Positions 7,269-15,732 of a stretch of 59,721 nt of DNA are shown here, one piece after another; the first letter of the stretch is position 1; the number at the start of each line of letters is the position of its first letter. The notes under the pieces were generated by a model, which did no database searches, was not told the DNA's origin, and worked only from the letters and a program-made list of their open reading frames with translations. The DNA is taken from IMG/VR virus record IMGVR_UViG_3300037459_000161, positions 1 to 59,721 of that record, one strand, 5' to 3'. Both the position numbers and the translations under genes were made by a program. Source of the stretch: a virus.

Positions 7269-7923
7269 TTATTTTTCTCTCTTTGAAATTATTACAAGCT
7301 GGTAAATAATTTGGTCCGTGTGGCGGATTAAGATGCTCAAAGTGTAATGCATAAGTGTAACCGCATTCACCGCAAATTGTTCCAATAGGAATTACAACTT
7401 CTGGTTGTATTTCTTTCTCTTTAAACTCACTACAAACTTGAAGTGCCACCCTTTTAGCTGGATAACTATCTACGTGATTTGAATATGTGTTACCACAAGT
7501 ATCGCAAATTGTTTCTGATTTTGGTGCTATTATGAAATTTATACTAATTTTTTCTCCAGGTTCAATATCCCCAATAGGAATTTTAAAACTTGAATCAAAA
7601 CAACTTGATTTTTCTGAATTACAGATACTGCAATTTGCAGCTACATTAGTATGTTCACACAATTCTGGTTCTTTTAATCTACTACGAAAATGTAAATCAG
7701 ATTTTGGTCTACCTACATATCCATTTTCATCAGCAGAAATTTCTTCTTCATTCATTTGTTCGACAATTTCTTTTACTACGTCATAGAATTCTGAAAATGG
7801 CATCCCTTTCGGTGGTTTAAGCCTAACTGTATAAAATTTAATTGGTGACAACAATTTAACAGTCATATTAACGACTATTTTGCCTTCTTCATAATTGCAT
7901 TCTACTTTGATTTCATTTGACAA
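7261..7923 (-). CDS. multi-zinc-ribbon protein
   Basis: 220 aa, TTG start with GAGGG upstream. A beta-rich N-terminal half is followed by three Cys/His modules: CEHTNVAANCSIC, CDTCGNTYSNH with a later Cys, and CGECGYTYALH with a later Cys. The last two look like internal repeats. Likely a nucleic-acid or protein-binding scaffold; no specific function claimed. Confidence 0.6.
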   Translation of the reverse strand: MSNEIKVECNYEEGKIVVNMTVKLLSPIKFYTVRLKPPKGMPFSEFYDVVKEIVEQMNEEEISADENGYVGRPKSDLHFRSRLKEPELCEHTNVAANCSICNSEKSSCFDSSFKIPIGDIEPGEKISINFIIAPKSETICDTCGNTYSNHVDSYPAKRVALQVCSEFKEKEIQPEVVIPIGTICGECGYTYALHFEHLNPPHGPNYLPACNNFKERKIND

Positions 7924-8035
7924 GATGATCTACCCTCAGTTTCTTTTCCATTTTCATTTTTGCTCTTATAACTAATGCAACACTAGATAAACCAAATGCA
8001 ACACCAGCTAAGAAAGTCAATACATACCAAATCAT
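7913..8035 (-). CDS. 40-aa membrane protein
   Basis: Single hydrophobic helix (WYVLTFLAGVAFGLSSVALVI) followed by a basic tail; N-out/C-in topology expected. ATGA overlap with the upstream gene supports it. Confidence 0.5.
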   Translation of the reverse strand: MIWYVLTFLAGVAFGLSSVALVIRAKMKMEKKLRVDHLVK

Positions 8036-8274
8036 GTTAATTCTCTAACTTTTTCTTCAAAATCACAGTTACATTTTGATCTACTATCTGATCTAACAGC
8101 ACAATGTAATGTGTGTTTCCCAAAACGCAAAAATGCGTCACGTAGGTTTAAACGGTGTTCATGCTCTGAAATTAGATCGCGTGCTATTTGTGTGATTTCT
8201 TTAGCTTCAAAAAGATCGCCAGCTATAAAATGTGAAACATCCTTAACTCTTTCTATTTTACTAATCACTATCAC
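8032..8274 (-). CDS. hypothetical protein
   Basis: 80 aa with a C-terminal His/Cys cluster (HTLHCAVRSDSRSKCNC) that may bind zinc. A GTTTAAAC site falls in the RLN codons at 8146. Function unknown. Confidence 0.5.
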   Translation of the reverse strand: MIVISKIERVKDVSHFIAGDLFEAKEITQIARDLISEHEHRLNLRDAFLRFGKHTLHCAVRSDSRSKCNCDFEEKVRELT

Positions 8275-8536
8275 TCTCCAAATACTGTTTTAGTTTAATT
8301 AATGATAACCAAGTAAGCTCTATATCATTACGACGGTAAAGACCTTCACTAGTCAATTGTGAATCAACATCCCATTCTTTAATTATACTTTTGCATAGTC
8401 TTTCAAAATCTTTTATTTTCTTTTCAAGATCATTAAGACGTTTTACTGCTATATCTTCTGATATTACTTCATTTTCTTCATTATCATACATATAACCAAC
8501 TGAGGTTTCTCTATTGTATTCATATCTATTCGCCAT
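8261..8536 (-). CDS. coiled-coil small protein
   Basis: 91 aa; a heptad-like segment AVKRLNDLEKKIKDFERL suggests a short coiled coil. Overlaps neighbours by 11-14 nt. Function unknown. Confidence 0.5.
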   Translation of the reverse strand: MANRYEYNRETSVGYMYDNEENEVISEDIAVKRLNDLEKKIKDFERLCKSIIKEWDVDSQLTSEGLYRRNDIELTWLSLIKLKQYLESDSD

Positions 8537-8768
8537 TATCTCTCTCTAATTTACGCGCCGCGTCTCTAAGCATATTAGCAATTTTCATTTTTGGCCCCCA
8601 AAAAGTTACTGCACTTCTATCGTCATCTTCTGGTGTATCATGTAGTTTTTCAGATGAATCAAGATAAATTCTAATCCCAAAAAATACTTCACCTTCTTCA
8701 GTTTTCGTTCTTACTACTTCAAATGGTCTATCGTCGGCCAATTCTTCGGCATAAACATTAACTCTCAT
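8526..8768 (-). CDS. hypothetical protein
   Basis: 80 aa, beta-rich N-terminal part then a helical basic tail (NMLRDAARKLERDNGE). No recognised domain. Confidence 0.5.
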   Translation of the reverse strand: MRVNVYAEELADDRPFEVVRTKTEEGEVFFGIRIYLDSSEKLHDTPEDDDRSAVTFWGPKMKIANMLRDAARKLERDNGE

Positions 8769-9003
8769 TATAACTATATCCCTTGATTATCCCTGCTCTA
8801 ACTGCAAACAAGGTTAGTTCTGATGATTTGTGTACATCAAGTCTATGTATCAAATTATTTCTATGTGAATCAATTGTTTTTGTAGTTGTACCGAGTATCA
8901 CACTTATTTCTTTACTTGATTTACCAATTGCAATAAAACCTAAAACCTGTTGTTGCCTAATTGATAATTTATCATATTTTTCCTTATCGTTTAAATTGCC
9001 CAT
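8758..9003 (-). CDS. orphan LuxR/GerE-type HTH regulator
   Basis: 81 aa consisting almost only of a LuxR-family HTH: LSIRQQQVLGFIAIGKSSKEIS, then TTTKTIDSHRNNL and a final helix. No sensor or receiver domain is present, so it is a stand-alone DNA-binding module, comparable to GerE-like solo regulators. It probably controls phage or host promoters. TAATG coupling with the upstream gene. Confidence 0.8.
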   Translation of the reverse strand: MGNLNDKEKYDKLSIRQQQVLGFIAIGKSSKEISVILGTTTKTIDSHRNNLIHRLDVHKSSELTLFAVRAGIIKGYSYNES

Positions 9004-9266
9004 TAATTTATTAACTCCAATTTTGTAACCTTCTCTTCTTTTATCATACCAACTTTAATCAAAGTTTGTATAACAAAAATAACAGCTTGGCTTGATGCTT
9101 TTTCTGATTTAGAGACTTTTGAAAGTTTACCTTGCAATTCTTTTATTTCTTGTTTCATTTTTTCATTTTCTGCAAATAAGATTGTATATTTTAAAATAAC
9201 CCAATCAAGTCTTTCATTCGGTGACCGTTTTTTTAGATAGATTATTTCTTGAGGGTCAATCGGCAT
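9003..9266 (-). CDS. hypothetical protein with coiled coil
   Basis: 87 aa from the ATG overlapping the upstream stop by 11 nt. The central heptads (ENEKMKQEIKELQGKLSKV) predict a coiled coil. It is encoded directly upstream of the HTH protein, so a partner role is possible but unproven. Confidence 0.5.
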   Translation of the reverse strand: MPIDPQEIIYLKKRSPNERLDWVILKYTILFAENEKMKQEIKELQGKLSKVSKSEKASSQAVIFVIQTLIKVGMIKEEKVTKLELIN

Positions 9267-9480
9267 TTTCTTTAAGTTCTCCAGGAGTAATTTCAAATTC
9301 CCTTAAAACAATTTCAAGTTTTTCTGCTCTTAATTCTGATTCATTGAAATCAGAAGTAATATCAACGCAAGCTTCGCATCCATAACAGCGAAAAGTGTAA
9401 TACGCTATTCCATGATTTTCTCTACTAGTAGCAGCAATACACATCATTGTTTTTTTACAGACGGTGCAAATTAATATCAT
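9256..9480 (-). CDS. zinc-ribbon protein
   Basis: 74 aa. ICTVCKKTMM and YGCEAC form two Cys knuckles about 30 residues apart, typical of a zinc ribbon, with an acidic helical tail. Function unknown. Confidence 0.55.
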   Translation of the reverse strand: MILICTVCKKTMMCIAATSRENHGIAYYTFRCYGCEACVDITSDFNESELRAEKLEIVLREFEITPGELKENAD

Positions 9481-9670
9481 TTTCTTCTTTTCCGTGTTGT
9501 TTTATTGCTTCAACTAAAATTTCAACCTGTTCATTTGATTCCATCAAATCTCTTTCTAATTCGTCAATAACCTTTCCTGCAAATATAAATACTACGCAAA
9601 AACCAATAACAAAACCTACAAGTACTCCTGCAATTACTATATCAAGTGCATATGTTGTATCAAGCCACAT
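9455..9670 (-). CDS. membrane-anchored coiled-coil protein
   Basis: 71 aa: one N-terminal transmembrane helix (IVIAGVLVGFVIGFCVVFIFAG) and a cytoplasmic helical tail. i-spanin-like architecture, but it sits in the early region far from the endolysin gene, so a lysis role is doubtful. Confidence 0.5.
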   Translation of the reverse strand: MWLDTTYALDIVIAGVLVGFVIGFCVVFIFAGKVIDELERDLMESNEQVEILVEAIKQHGKEENDINLHRL

Positions 9671-10544
9671 TCTTTAAATACCACGGACCAACAGTTTGTG
9701 AAAAGCCCGAAGCATTTTTGTGTCCACCACCACCATATATTTTTGCAATTTCTGAAACATCAAAATCACCTTCGCTGCGTAATGAATATTGAAATTTACT
9801 ATCTGATTTTTGAAACCATGCCATTGCGTAATCAATTCTATCAACACGTTGCAAAATTTCATGACAGGTTTCACTAGCAAAAGTAAGTGGAGCATTTACA
9901 ATTCCAAGCCGATGTTCTTTTAGAACCATAAAATCCATTTCATCGGCGAGCAATTTAACCTGTTGTTGTGTATAACGTAGAATGTGTTCACCACGTTCAA
10001 TCATTACTGCCATCGGCCAATAATGGAAATTATCCCAGTTTTCAAATGTCATTTCGTAAGATGCCATATATGCATGAAAAGCTTTTGTTCCGCCATAATT
10101 GAATTGCCAAAGATCTCTATCCTCGACACATTCAATCCAATGCGGCATTACAATATTTTCTAAATCATTTACAGTTTGTTTTTTACTGTACACAGAACTA
10201 AAATATTCCCAAGCTAAACCTGCTCCAGAATGTTCAATATCAAAATGACAGAAATCAAGACCTTCACAATCTTTTTGAGCTGAAACATGATGGTCAAGAA
10301 CTTGAAAAGTTCCACCGATTTTTAACATTTGACCAATTTTAATCATTTGTTCTCTTGGATAACTAAAATCAAGAATAAAAACTGAATCTGCTTGTTTGAT
10401 TTCTTCCCAAGGTGGATCATTACCAAATACACCAGAATAAAATGTAATATCCGATTCTGGTCCTTGTAAAAATCTATTTGCAATCCAAGCCGATGTAAAA
10501 CCATCGTAACAATTACCATGATATATAATTAGATATTTATGCAT
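9660..10544 (-). CDS. DHH/DHHA1 family phosphoesterase
   Basis: 294 aa. N-terminal DHH motifs HGNCYDGFTSAW, LDFSYPREQM and VLDHHVSA carry the metal-binding Asp and His residues. The C-terminal GGGGHKNASGF is the DHHA1 substrate-binding motif. The family includes nanoRNases/pAp phosphatases (NrnA) and RecJ-like nucleases; the size and DHHA1 fit a nanoRNase-like enzyme recycling short oligonucleotides or degrading a signal nucleotide. The gene starts after GAAGGGGT. Confidence 0.75.
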   Translation of the reverse strand: MHKYLIIYHGNCYDGFTSAWIANRFLQGPESDITFYSGVFGNDPPWEEIKQADSVFILDFSYPREQMIKIGQMLKIGGTFQVLDHHVSAQKDCEGLDFCHFDIEHSGAGLAWEYFSSVYSKKQTVNDLENIVMPHWIECVEDRDLWQFNYGGTKAFHAYMASYEMTFENWDNFHYWPMAVMIERGEHILRYTQQQVKLLADEMDFMVLKEHRLGIVNAPLTFASETCHEILQRVDRIDYAMAWFQKSDSKFQYSLRSEGDFDVSEIAKIYGGGGHKNASGFSQTVGPWYLKNVA

Positions 10545-10562
10545 TATTTTACCCCTTCTTAT

Positions 10563-10703
10563 TCAAACTACTTTTTCGCCGCCACATTCTGGACAAACTC
10601 CAGAACCACCGCAATCTTCACATTCATCGTCGAATGTTTCTACGCATTTTAAACAATTTCCTGTCGCCTTACATGCTTCACAAGGAACTTCTTTCTTCGG
10701 CAT
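10563..10703 (-). CDS. 46-aa Cys-rich zinc-finger protein
   Basis: Four CxxC pairs (CEAC, CLKC, CEDCGGSGVCPEC) in the style of a DnaJ zinc centre. Its start overlaps the upstream gene by 26 nt. Possible chaperone-interaction or RNA-binding role; unproven. Confidence 0.55.
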   Translation of the reverse strand: MPKKEVPCEACKATGNCLKCVETFDDECEDCGGSGVCPECGGEKVV

Positions 10704-11034
10704 TTATTTGTTCCTTTAATTTTTCTGCGTCATTTGGAGAACATATAATTGTGTTTCCATTCATTATATATGGTCCCATCGGTATAAATTTGTAATTCTC
10801 TTTTCGCTTTCTCCACTTCTTTCTAATTCTCTTTGTCTTTGATTTTGGGAAACGAAATTGAATTGATTTTTGCAAGTAATTACTAACGATTACTTTCATT
10901 CCACCAAAATTAACAAGAGAGTCAATAATACTAGGTTTGTAAGATGGGAAATTAATCGGTAACCCATTTCCAGTTGTAAATGTATTCATTTTTCCATAGG
11001 CGTCTAGAATAGTTTGTTTTGTACATACACTCAT
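10678..11034 (-). CDS. hypothetical basic protein
   Basis: 118 aa with a very basic segment (SKTKRIRKKWRKRKENYK) that should bind nucleic acid. ATG overlaps the primase-helicase stop by one base, so the two are co-translated. Confidence 0.5.
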   Translation of the reverse strand: MSVCTKQTILDAYGKMNTFTTGNGLPINFPSYKPSIIDSLVNFGGMKVIVSNYLQKSIQFRFPKSKTKRIRKKWRKRKENYKFIPMGPYIMNGNTIICSPNDAEKLKEQINAEERSSL

Positions 11035-13307
11035 TATTCTTCCATCAGCAATACAAAATCGTCGGTGACCTTGTAAGCTACTTTCGTTCTAACACCCATT
11101 ATTCTTAGCTTATCTTCATGCACAACTACAATCAAGCCGTTCCGCATCATGTAGTATAACATTTTTTCAACGCCAGATCTAGGATTTTGTCTTTCTGGGT
11201 CGTCGTTCATTCTTCTCAACACTTCGTTGTTTCGTAAACATTGAGATAAATTAGTTGACGTAAAAATTCCCTTACCTTTTAATCCTTTTGGTACAGATTT
11301 CTTTCGATCATTATAACCATTATTCAAGATTTTAGACACAACAGGAGCAATTAAATTTTTTACAATTATCATCATATCATCAGAAGCCCCATAAGATAAA
11401 GCCTCTTCGATAGTTTTGATTTCACCTTCAATAGCTTCTCCTGCCCATTTGTATTCTTGTTGGCCGATACCGTTTAAACCATTCATGATCGACGTTATTG
11501 ATGCAATCTTGATTATCTTTATAAACGATCTTGACGCCATAGCTCGACGTAATTGATCGCCTTCTCTTTTGTATTTATTTTCTATATTAGTCCAGTAATC
11601 AGAATCGACTTGAATATTTATGTTAGACGTATCAACATTAATTATTTTACTAGAATTTTCATTTTGTTGTGGTAAACATTTGCGTATTAGATCCTTAATC
11701 CTAACTAAAATTTTGGGATCAAATTCTTTCCGTCGGTGAGTATTTAATTTTTTCTTGTCACGCATTGAGCGCATAACCCAAATTCGAGCAATGTCCCCCG
11801 AAACAGTTGCATCTTTAGCTTTCAATGCGCGCAAATATGAAAGTGGTGTAGAAACATGCGCGATAGTCAATGCTGGAGAGGGAATAGCTGGAATTGTATT
11901 TTCTGAATTTGAATAACTTTCACCACCAGCATATTCACCAGCTCCAGACGAACTAAAAATATCGAGCATTACACGGGTTAATCCTTTTTGATCCCCCGCT
12001 GTTGATTCACTCATTAAACCCGATTCTTCTAACACGCAAACTCTTGAAAGACCACCAGCCATCATATCAAATAAAGCTTTTGGGCCAGTAAACCTAGAAG
12101 CACCTTTAAAAGATGGGCCACCTTCTAATACGCATTTTTTTAATAGAATTGTGTTGATAGTGTTTTTCAAAACAGCTTTACCAATTCCTGTATCTGCTAA
12201 TAGGGCAACATACAAATTAAGTCCAGTGCCCAACACGTTATAACTACGACCAATAATGCCAGCCACAAGAGCAAACGAAGCCATAAGAGAAACCTCTTCG
12301 TTAGCGTGAGGTGCTGTTTCAAAAATGTTCTCACAAAGAATTCCCATTAATCCGGGTGGGTATCCAGTGTTTAATTGATATTCAACTATTTCAATTTTGG
12401 GAATTTCGATATCTGAGACGAGAGGATTGTCTTTTACGAAACGAATTGCATCGGTAATATTTGCAGAGAGATATTCAGGACGAATTCTTGCTTCCCATCG
12501 TTCGTCTTGAACTTTTGAACGATCCATTATATCATTAATTAATGCAAGTAATTCATCAGGGTTTTTGATACCGCAATTAACCCAGTGATTGAGTAACCAC
12601 AGGATTGAACCGTGAAAATTTGTACCTTCAACGATTGCTTCGCGCGCATCATTGAACGACGCAAATTTTAAATTGACAGCGCCGTTTAAACGCTTTTCTC
12701 TAACACTCTTTGATTTAATGGTATTATCGGGAGGGAAAGAATTTACAATTGTAAGCCAGCTATAAGGCTTTTCGTTAAACACATAAAACGTTGATTCGTA
12801 AGGTTCTTTCTTGTTGTGTTTAAACCCTGGAATACGGAGAACCCGAACTAAATCTTTTGCATTACCGTCAGTGTTGAATTTATTAGCTATGCCATTCATG
12901 ACATAACCCCATTCTTCTATTTCGTCGGTAGTTGTAAGCCAATAATAATGAAATTTCCCTTTGCTTGTTTCAACAACGATGTTCGGTATGATCGGAAAAT
13001 CATTTCTCGGCGTTTCTCTAATTTCGTCATCATCAGCCCATATTGCTCTGATAGATTTGAGCATTGTAGAAGTTCTGTGTCGCTGAGGATCTTTCCGTCT
13101 ATCAATTTCATTGACGCAAAAGAAAATTCCATATTCATTTTCGTTTTTTATCCTTAACTTTGCAAGAATATCATCTCTACTTAATTCGTAACCTTCATGA
13201 TAATGTATTGGTAGTCGATACGGTTTGCGATCTTTGCTTTTATCGTCGATCGCGCAAAAAACGTGGTTCCCTGGGAAGGAACTTAAAAATTCTTTCGCAT
13301 CTTGCAC
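11034..13307 (-). CDS. primase-helicase fusion
   Basis: 757 aa. The N-terminal third resembles the RepB/archaeo-eukaryotic primase fold (AIWADDDE with acidic metal ligands, VVETSKGKFHYYWL, DLVRVLRIPGFKHNK). The rest resembles DUF3987-type helicases, with a P-loop-like LLADTGIGKAV and a downstream FSSSGAGEYAGGE. The P-loop has Ala where Ser/Thr normally follows Lys, so ATPase activity may be altered. This is the replication-initiation enzyme of the phage. Its mRNA has a structured leader and a GAAGGGGTT ribosome site. Domain boundaries are by eye. Confidence 0.75.
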   Translation of the reverse strand: MQDAKEFLSSFPGNHVFCAIDDKSKDRKPYRLPIHYHEGYELSRDDILAKLRIKNENEYGIFFCVNEIDRRKDPQRHRTSTMLKSIRAIWADDDEIRETPRNDFPIIPNIVVETSKGKFHYYWLTTTDEIEEWGYVMNGIANKFNTDGNAKDLVRVLRIPGFKHNKKEPYESTFYVFNEKPYSWLTIVNSFPPDNTIKSKSVREKRLNGAVNLKFASFNDAREAIVEGTNFHGSILWLLNHWVNCGIKNPDELLALINDIMDRSKVQDERWEARIRPEYLSANITDAIRFVKDNPLVSDIEIPKIEIVEYQLNTGYPPGLMGILCENIFETAPHANEEVSLMASFALVAGIIGRSYNVLGTGLNLYVALLADTGIGKAVLKNTINTILLKKCVLEGGPSFKGASRFTGPKALFDMMAGGLSRVCVLEESGLMSESTAGDQKGLTRVMLDIFSSSGAGEYAGGESYSNSENTIPAIPSPALTIAHVSTPLSYLRALKAKDATVSGDIARIWVMRSMRDKKKLNTHRRKEFDPKILVRIKDLIRKCLPQQNENSSKIINVDTSNINIQVDSDYWTNIENKYKREGDQLRRAMASRSFIKIIKIASITSIMNGLNGIGQQEYKWAGEAIEGEIKTIEEALSYGASDDMMIIVKNLIAPVVSKILNNGYNDRKKSVPKGLKGKGIFTSTNLSQCLRNNEVLRRMNDDPERQNPRSGVEKMLYYMMRNGLIVVVHEDKLRIMGVRTKVAYKVTDDFVLLMEE

Positions 13308-13355
13308 CTTAACCCCTTCTCTTGGTGCTTTGTTTCTAACCCCTAATCAAAAAGT

Positions 13356-13400
13356 GGGGCACCCTATTTAAGACTATAGAATGCCTAAACAGAGTGCCCC
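13356..13400 (-). promoter_or_regulatory. leader hairpin (attenuator candidate) of primase-helicase mRNA
   Basis: On the leftward RNA, GGGGCACUCUGUUUA pairs with UAAAUAGGGUGCCCC over 15 bp with two G-U pairs. The wobbles work only in this strand, so the fold belongs to the leftward leader. It is followed by ACTTTTTG, so it could terminate or pause transcription before the coding region. Confidence 0.6.
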
Positions 13401-13457
13401 GACAAAAGCTGGAAGGGGTTACTTACAGCAATTGCCACGCGCATCAGGCGATCTTAA

Positions 13458-13486
13458 AGTGTAGCATAAAAAATTGTTTAAAGCTA
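13458..13486 (-). promoter_or_regulatory. leftward promoter for replication operon
   Basis: TAGCTT, 17-bp spacer, TGC-TACACT extended -10. The same -35-like hexamer and spacing recur in two other promoters of this phage. Predicted start near 13451, giving a leader of about 145 nt. Confidence 0.6.
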
Positions 13487-13503
13487 ACAAGTGGGCTAGT
13501 GAT

Positions 13504-13532
13504 TAGCTTTGCACAAAAATTTGTGTTATAGT
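13504..13532 (+). promoter_or_regulatory. rightward promoter
   Basis: TAGCTT, 17-bp spacer, TATAGT with a TGT extended -10 element. Divergent from the leftward promoter; the two -35 boxes are 17 bp apart, so one regulator could control both. Confidence 0.6.
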
Positions 13533-13589
13533 CCGTCAGACCAAAAACAACGCGACACAGAAGGGGTTGATTTCATTACATTATTAATC

Positions 13590-13637
13590 ATGTATGGTTT
13601 GTGCAAACGCTCCATTCCCCTCTCACATTTAAAATAA
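13590..13637 (+). CDS. possible 15-codon leader peptide
   Basis: ATG followed by 14 sense codons and TAA just before the ribosome site of the HTH gene. A GAAGGGGTT element lies about 20 nt upstream, too far for a normal ribosome site. Reported because two other leader ORFs occur in this phage. Confidence 0.25.
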   Translation: MYGLCKRSIPLSHLK

Positions 13638-13647
13638 GGAAATCATT

Positions 13648-13962
13648 ATGGGCGCAACAGCAAGAAAAACTTCTGGTTTTGGAATCGCACATTCAGCTAA
13701 TCGAAATAGAAAAGTCAAAATAGTTGTTATGGGGACTTGGAAAGAGAAGCGTTTAAACTTCTTCAAAAGGAATGTTCGGCTTGCTGCGTCTGCAAAAGCT
13801 ACAAGAACTTCTTTAGAAGTAACACAGGAAGAAATTGCAAAGCATTATGGTGTTACTCAAGGTACAGTTTGTAATTGGGAATCTGGAAAATACAGTTGGC
13901 CCAATGGTGCAGCTGAATTGTTTGAATATTACTCTGTAATTAGAAAGATCGCTGGAGTATGA
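13648..13962 (+). CDS. HTH transcriptional regulator (XRE-like)
   Basis: 104 aa. The C-terminal part (VTQEEIAKHYGVTQGTVCNWESGKY) is a Cro/CI-type helix-turn-helix; the N-terminal 35 residues are basic. AAGGAA lies before the ATG. It is the first gene of the rightward recombination operon and is positioned to control the divergent promoters at 13.5 kb. The absence of an integrase argues against a lysogeny repressor. Confidence 0.65.
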   Translation: MGATARKTSGFGIAHSANRNRKVKIVVMGTWKEKRLNFFKRNVRLAASAKATRTSLEVTQEEIAKHYGVTQGTVCNWESGKYSWPNGAAELFEYYSVIRKIAGV

Positions 13963-14345
13963 TTAATCTAGATCCTAACCTAGTTTTTGATTGGGGAGTA
14001 CAAAAGGCTAATCTTGACAAAGCAAAAGCAGCAGAAATGAGATTGCGTAAAGAAATTTGCAATATCATTTTTGATGGTCAAGAAGGTAAGTTTTCTAAGA
14101 AATACAAAATTACTGTTGATAGTATTCCCCTTGAATTGAAAGCAGAAAGTAAAACAAAACTTAAACTTGATGAAGCTAATTTCAACACTCTAATTTTAAC
14201 TTCTGAAGAGGATGATTGTTTTACACCGACGGTAAAAATGAGTGAAGCAAAAGTAAGAAAACTTCCTAATGATTCACAAATTTGGGGAATTATTACAGAA
14301 GAACCTTCTTCACCCGCTCTTTCATTTAAGAAGGTAAATAAATGA
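13959..14345 (+). CDS. hypothetical protein upstream of Sak4
   Basis: 128 aa, starts with the stop of the HTH gene (ATGA) and overlaps the next ATG by 4 nt. Helical N-terminus, beta-rich remainder. Genes of this size often precede phage Sak4/SSB cassettes; function not established. Confidence 0.55.
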   Translation: MINLDPNLVFDWGVQKANLDKAKAAEMRLRKEICNIIFDGQEGKFSKKYKITVDSIPLELKAESKTKLKLDEANFNTLILTSEEDDCFTPTVKMSEAKVRKLPNDSQIWGIITEEPSSPALSFKKVNK

Positions 14346-15061
14346 CACAGCTACAAACAATTGACGAAGCAATCGGTGAAACAGGAATTAAAATTTGTGT
14401 TTATGGTCCCGCTGGTTCTGGTAAAACTGTTCTTAGTACAACTGCAAATGCCCCAACAATAATTCTTAGTGCTGAAGCTGGTTTACGTTCTTTGAAAAAT
14501 ATTCCTGGAACAAAAAAAGAATTGTGTAGAATTTGGCAAATTAAAAAATTGGCTGATATGCACGCTGCATTTATGTGGTTAGAACAAGAAAAACGTGCAG
14601 ACTGGTTAATGATTGATTCCATCTCTGAAATTGCAGAAGTTTTGCTAGGTATTAAGAAAGGTGAATTAGCAGATAAACGTGCAGCATATGGGAATATGGC
14701 TGATGATATGCTTGACACTATTCGCGCATTGAGAGATTTGCCATATTACAATGTAATGATGACTGCAAAACAAGATCATTGGAAAGACGATCACAGTGGT
14801 ATAACTCGTTTTGTTCCAATGCTGCCGGGGCAAATACTAACTAAATCAATTGCATATTTGTTTGATGAAATGTTTGCTCTTAGAGTAGAACCAAATCCAA
14901 ACTATGACGCGCAAACAATGACAGAAGATCAAAAAGTAATGCGTGTACTTCAAACTGGTTTAGATATTTCATATGAAGCAAAAGATAGATCTGGTTTATT
15001 GAATATGTTTGAGCCAGCAAATATTGCACATATTGCAGCAAAAATTAATGCAACTAATTAA
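14342..15061 (+). CDS. Sak4-like RecA-fold ATPase
   Basis: 239 aa. Walker A YGPAGSGKTVL near residue 26 and Walker B WLMIDSISE near residue 98 sit in a RecA-core-only protein typical of phage Sak4 annealases. Its neighbours, a DUF669 ssDNA-binding protein and a PD-(D/E)XK exonuclease, form a complete homologous-recombination and repair set. Confidence 0.8.
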   Translation: MTQLQTIDEAIGETGIKICVYGPAGSGKTVLSTTANAPTIILSAEAGLRSLKNIPGTKKELCRIWQIKKLADMHAAFMWLEQEKRADWLMIDSISEIAEVLLGIKKGELADKRAAYGNMADDMLDTIRALRDLPYYNVMMTAKQDHWKDDHSGITRFVPMLPGQILTKSIAYLFDEMFALRVEPNPNYDAQTMTEDQKVMRVLQTGLDISYEAKDRSGLLNMFEPANIAHIAAKINATN

Positions 15062-15072
15062 AAGGTAAAATA

Positions 15073-15720
15073 ATGACACAACTTCCCGCAGCATTTAATC
15101 CGTCTGCTCCTGGGCAAAAAGGAATGACAGATTTTACACCAATTCCTGTTGGCACTTATAAAATAAAAATGGTTGATTCAAATATGAGACCTAATAATGC
15201 TGGAACAGGAGAGGGTTTAAACACTAAATGGCAAGTTATCGAAGGAGAATTTGAAGGTAGATTTCTTTGGTCTTTACTTAACTTGATTAACCCAAGCGCA
15301 CAAACTGTTGAAATTGCACAAAAAGAATTGAAATCTATTTGTGATGCAGTAGGTATTGCACAAGGTTTTGAAGATACAGTAATTTTGCATAATATTCCTT
15401 GTTGGGCAAAAGTTGGTATTCAAGCTGCAACATCACAATATGCAGCAAAAAACAAAATTCAAAATTATGCACCACTAGAAGGTGCTGACGCACCAGGAGT
15501 TGCCGTCGGGGAGATGGCTGCTGCTGCTAATATCCCGCCTACACCCGCTAATCCGCAAGTAGAGGCTCTAGCACCAACACCGACGGCAAATGCTTCTGGC
15601 GGGCAACCTCCGACGCCAAATTGGGGCGGAGCAGCGTCTACTGGTGAAGAAAAGAAAGAAGAAATTTCTGTTGATGAAAGTAAACCAGCAAAGAAAAGTC
15701 CGCCTTGGGTAACTGGTTAA
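15073..15720 (+). CDS. DUF669-like single-stranded DNA-binding protein
   Basis: 215 aa. The N-terminal OB-like region (PIPVGTYKIKMVDS ... WQVIEGEFEGRFLW) matches the DUF669 phage SSB-like pattern, followed by a Pro/Ala-rich disordered linker and a short C-terminal tail. It follows Sak4 by 11 nt. It likely coats ssDNA and recruits recombination proteins. Confidence 0.7.
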   Translation: MTQLPAAFNPSAPGQKGMTDFTPIPVGTYKIKMVDSNMRPNNAGTGEGLNTKWQVIEGEFEGRFLWSLLNLINPSAQTVEIAQKELKSICDAVGIAQGFEDTVILHNIPCWAKVGIQAATSQYAAKNKIQNYAPLEGADAPGVAVGEMAAAANIPPTPANPQVEALAPTPTANASGGQPPTPNWGGAASTGEEKKEEISVDESKPAKKSPPWVTG

Positions 15721-15732
15721 TTTATGAAAACT

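Noticed and set aside
9455-9670. Spanin or holin gene
   Set aside because: Architecture fits, but it lies in an early-type cassette about 24 kb from the endolysin.
13648-13962. CI-like lysogeny repressor
   Set aside because: No integrase or second repressor; first gene of a recombination operon, more like an early regulator.
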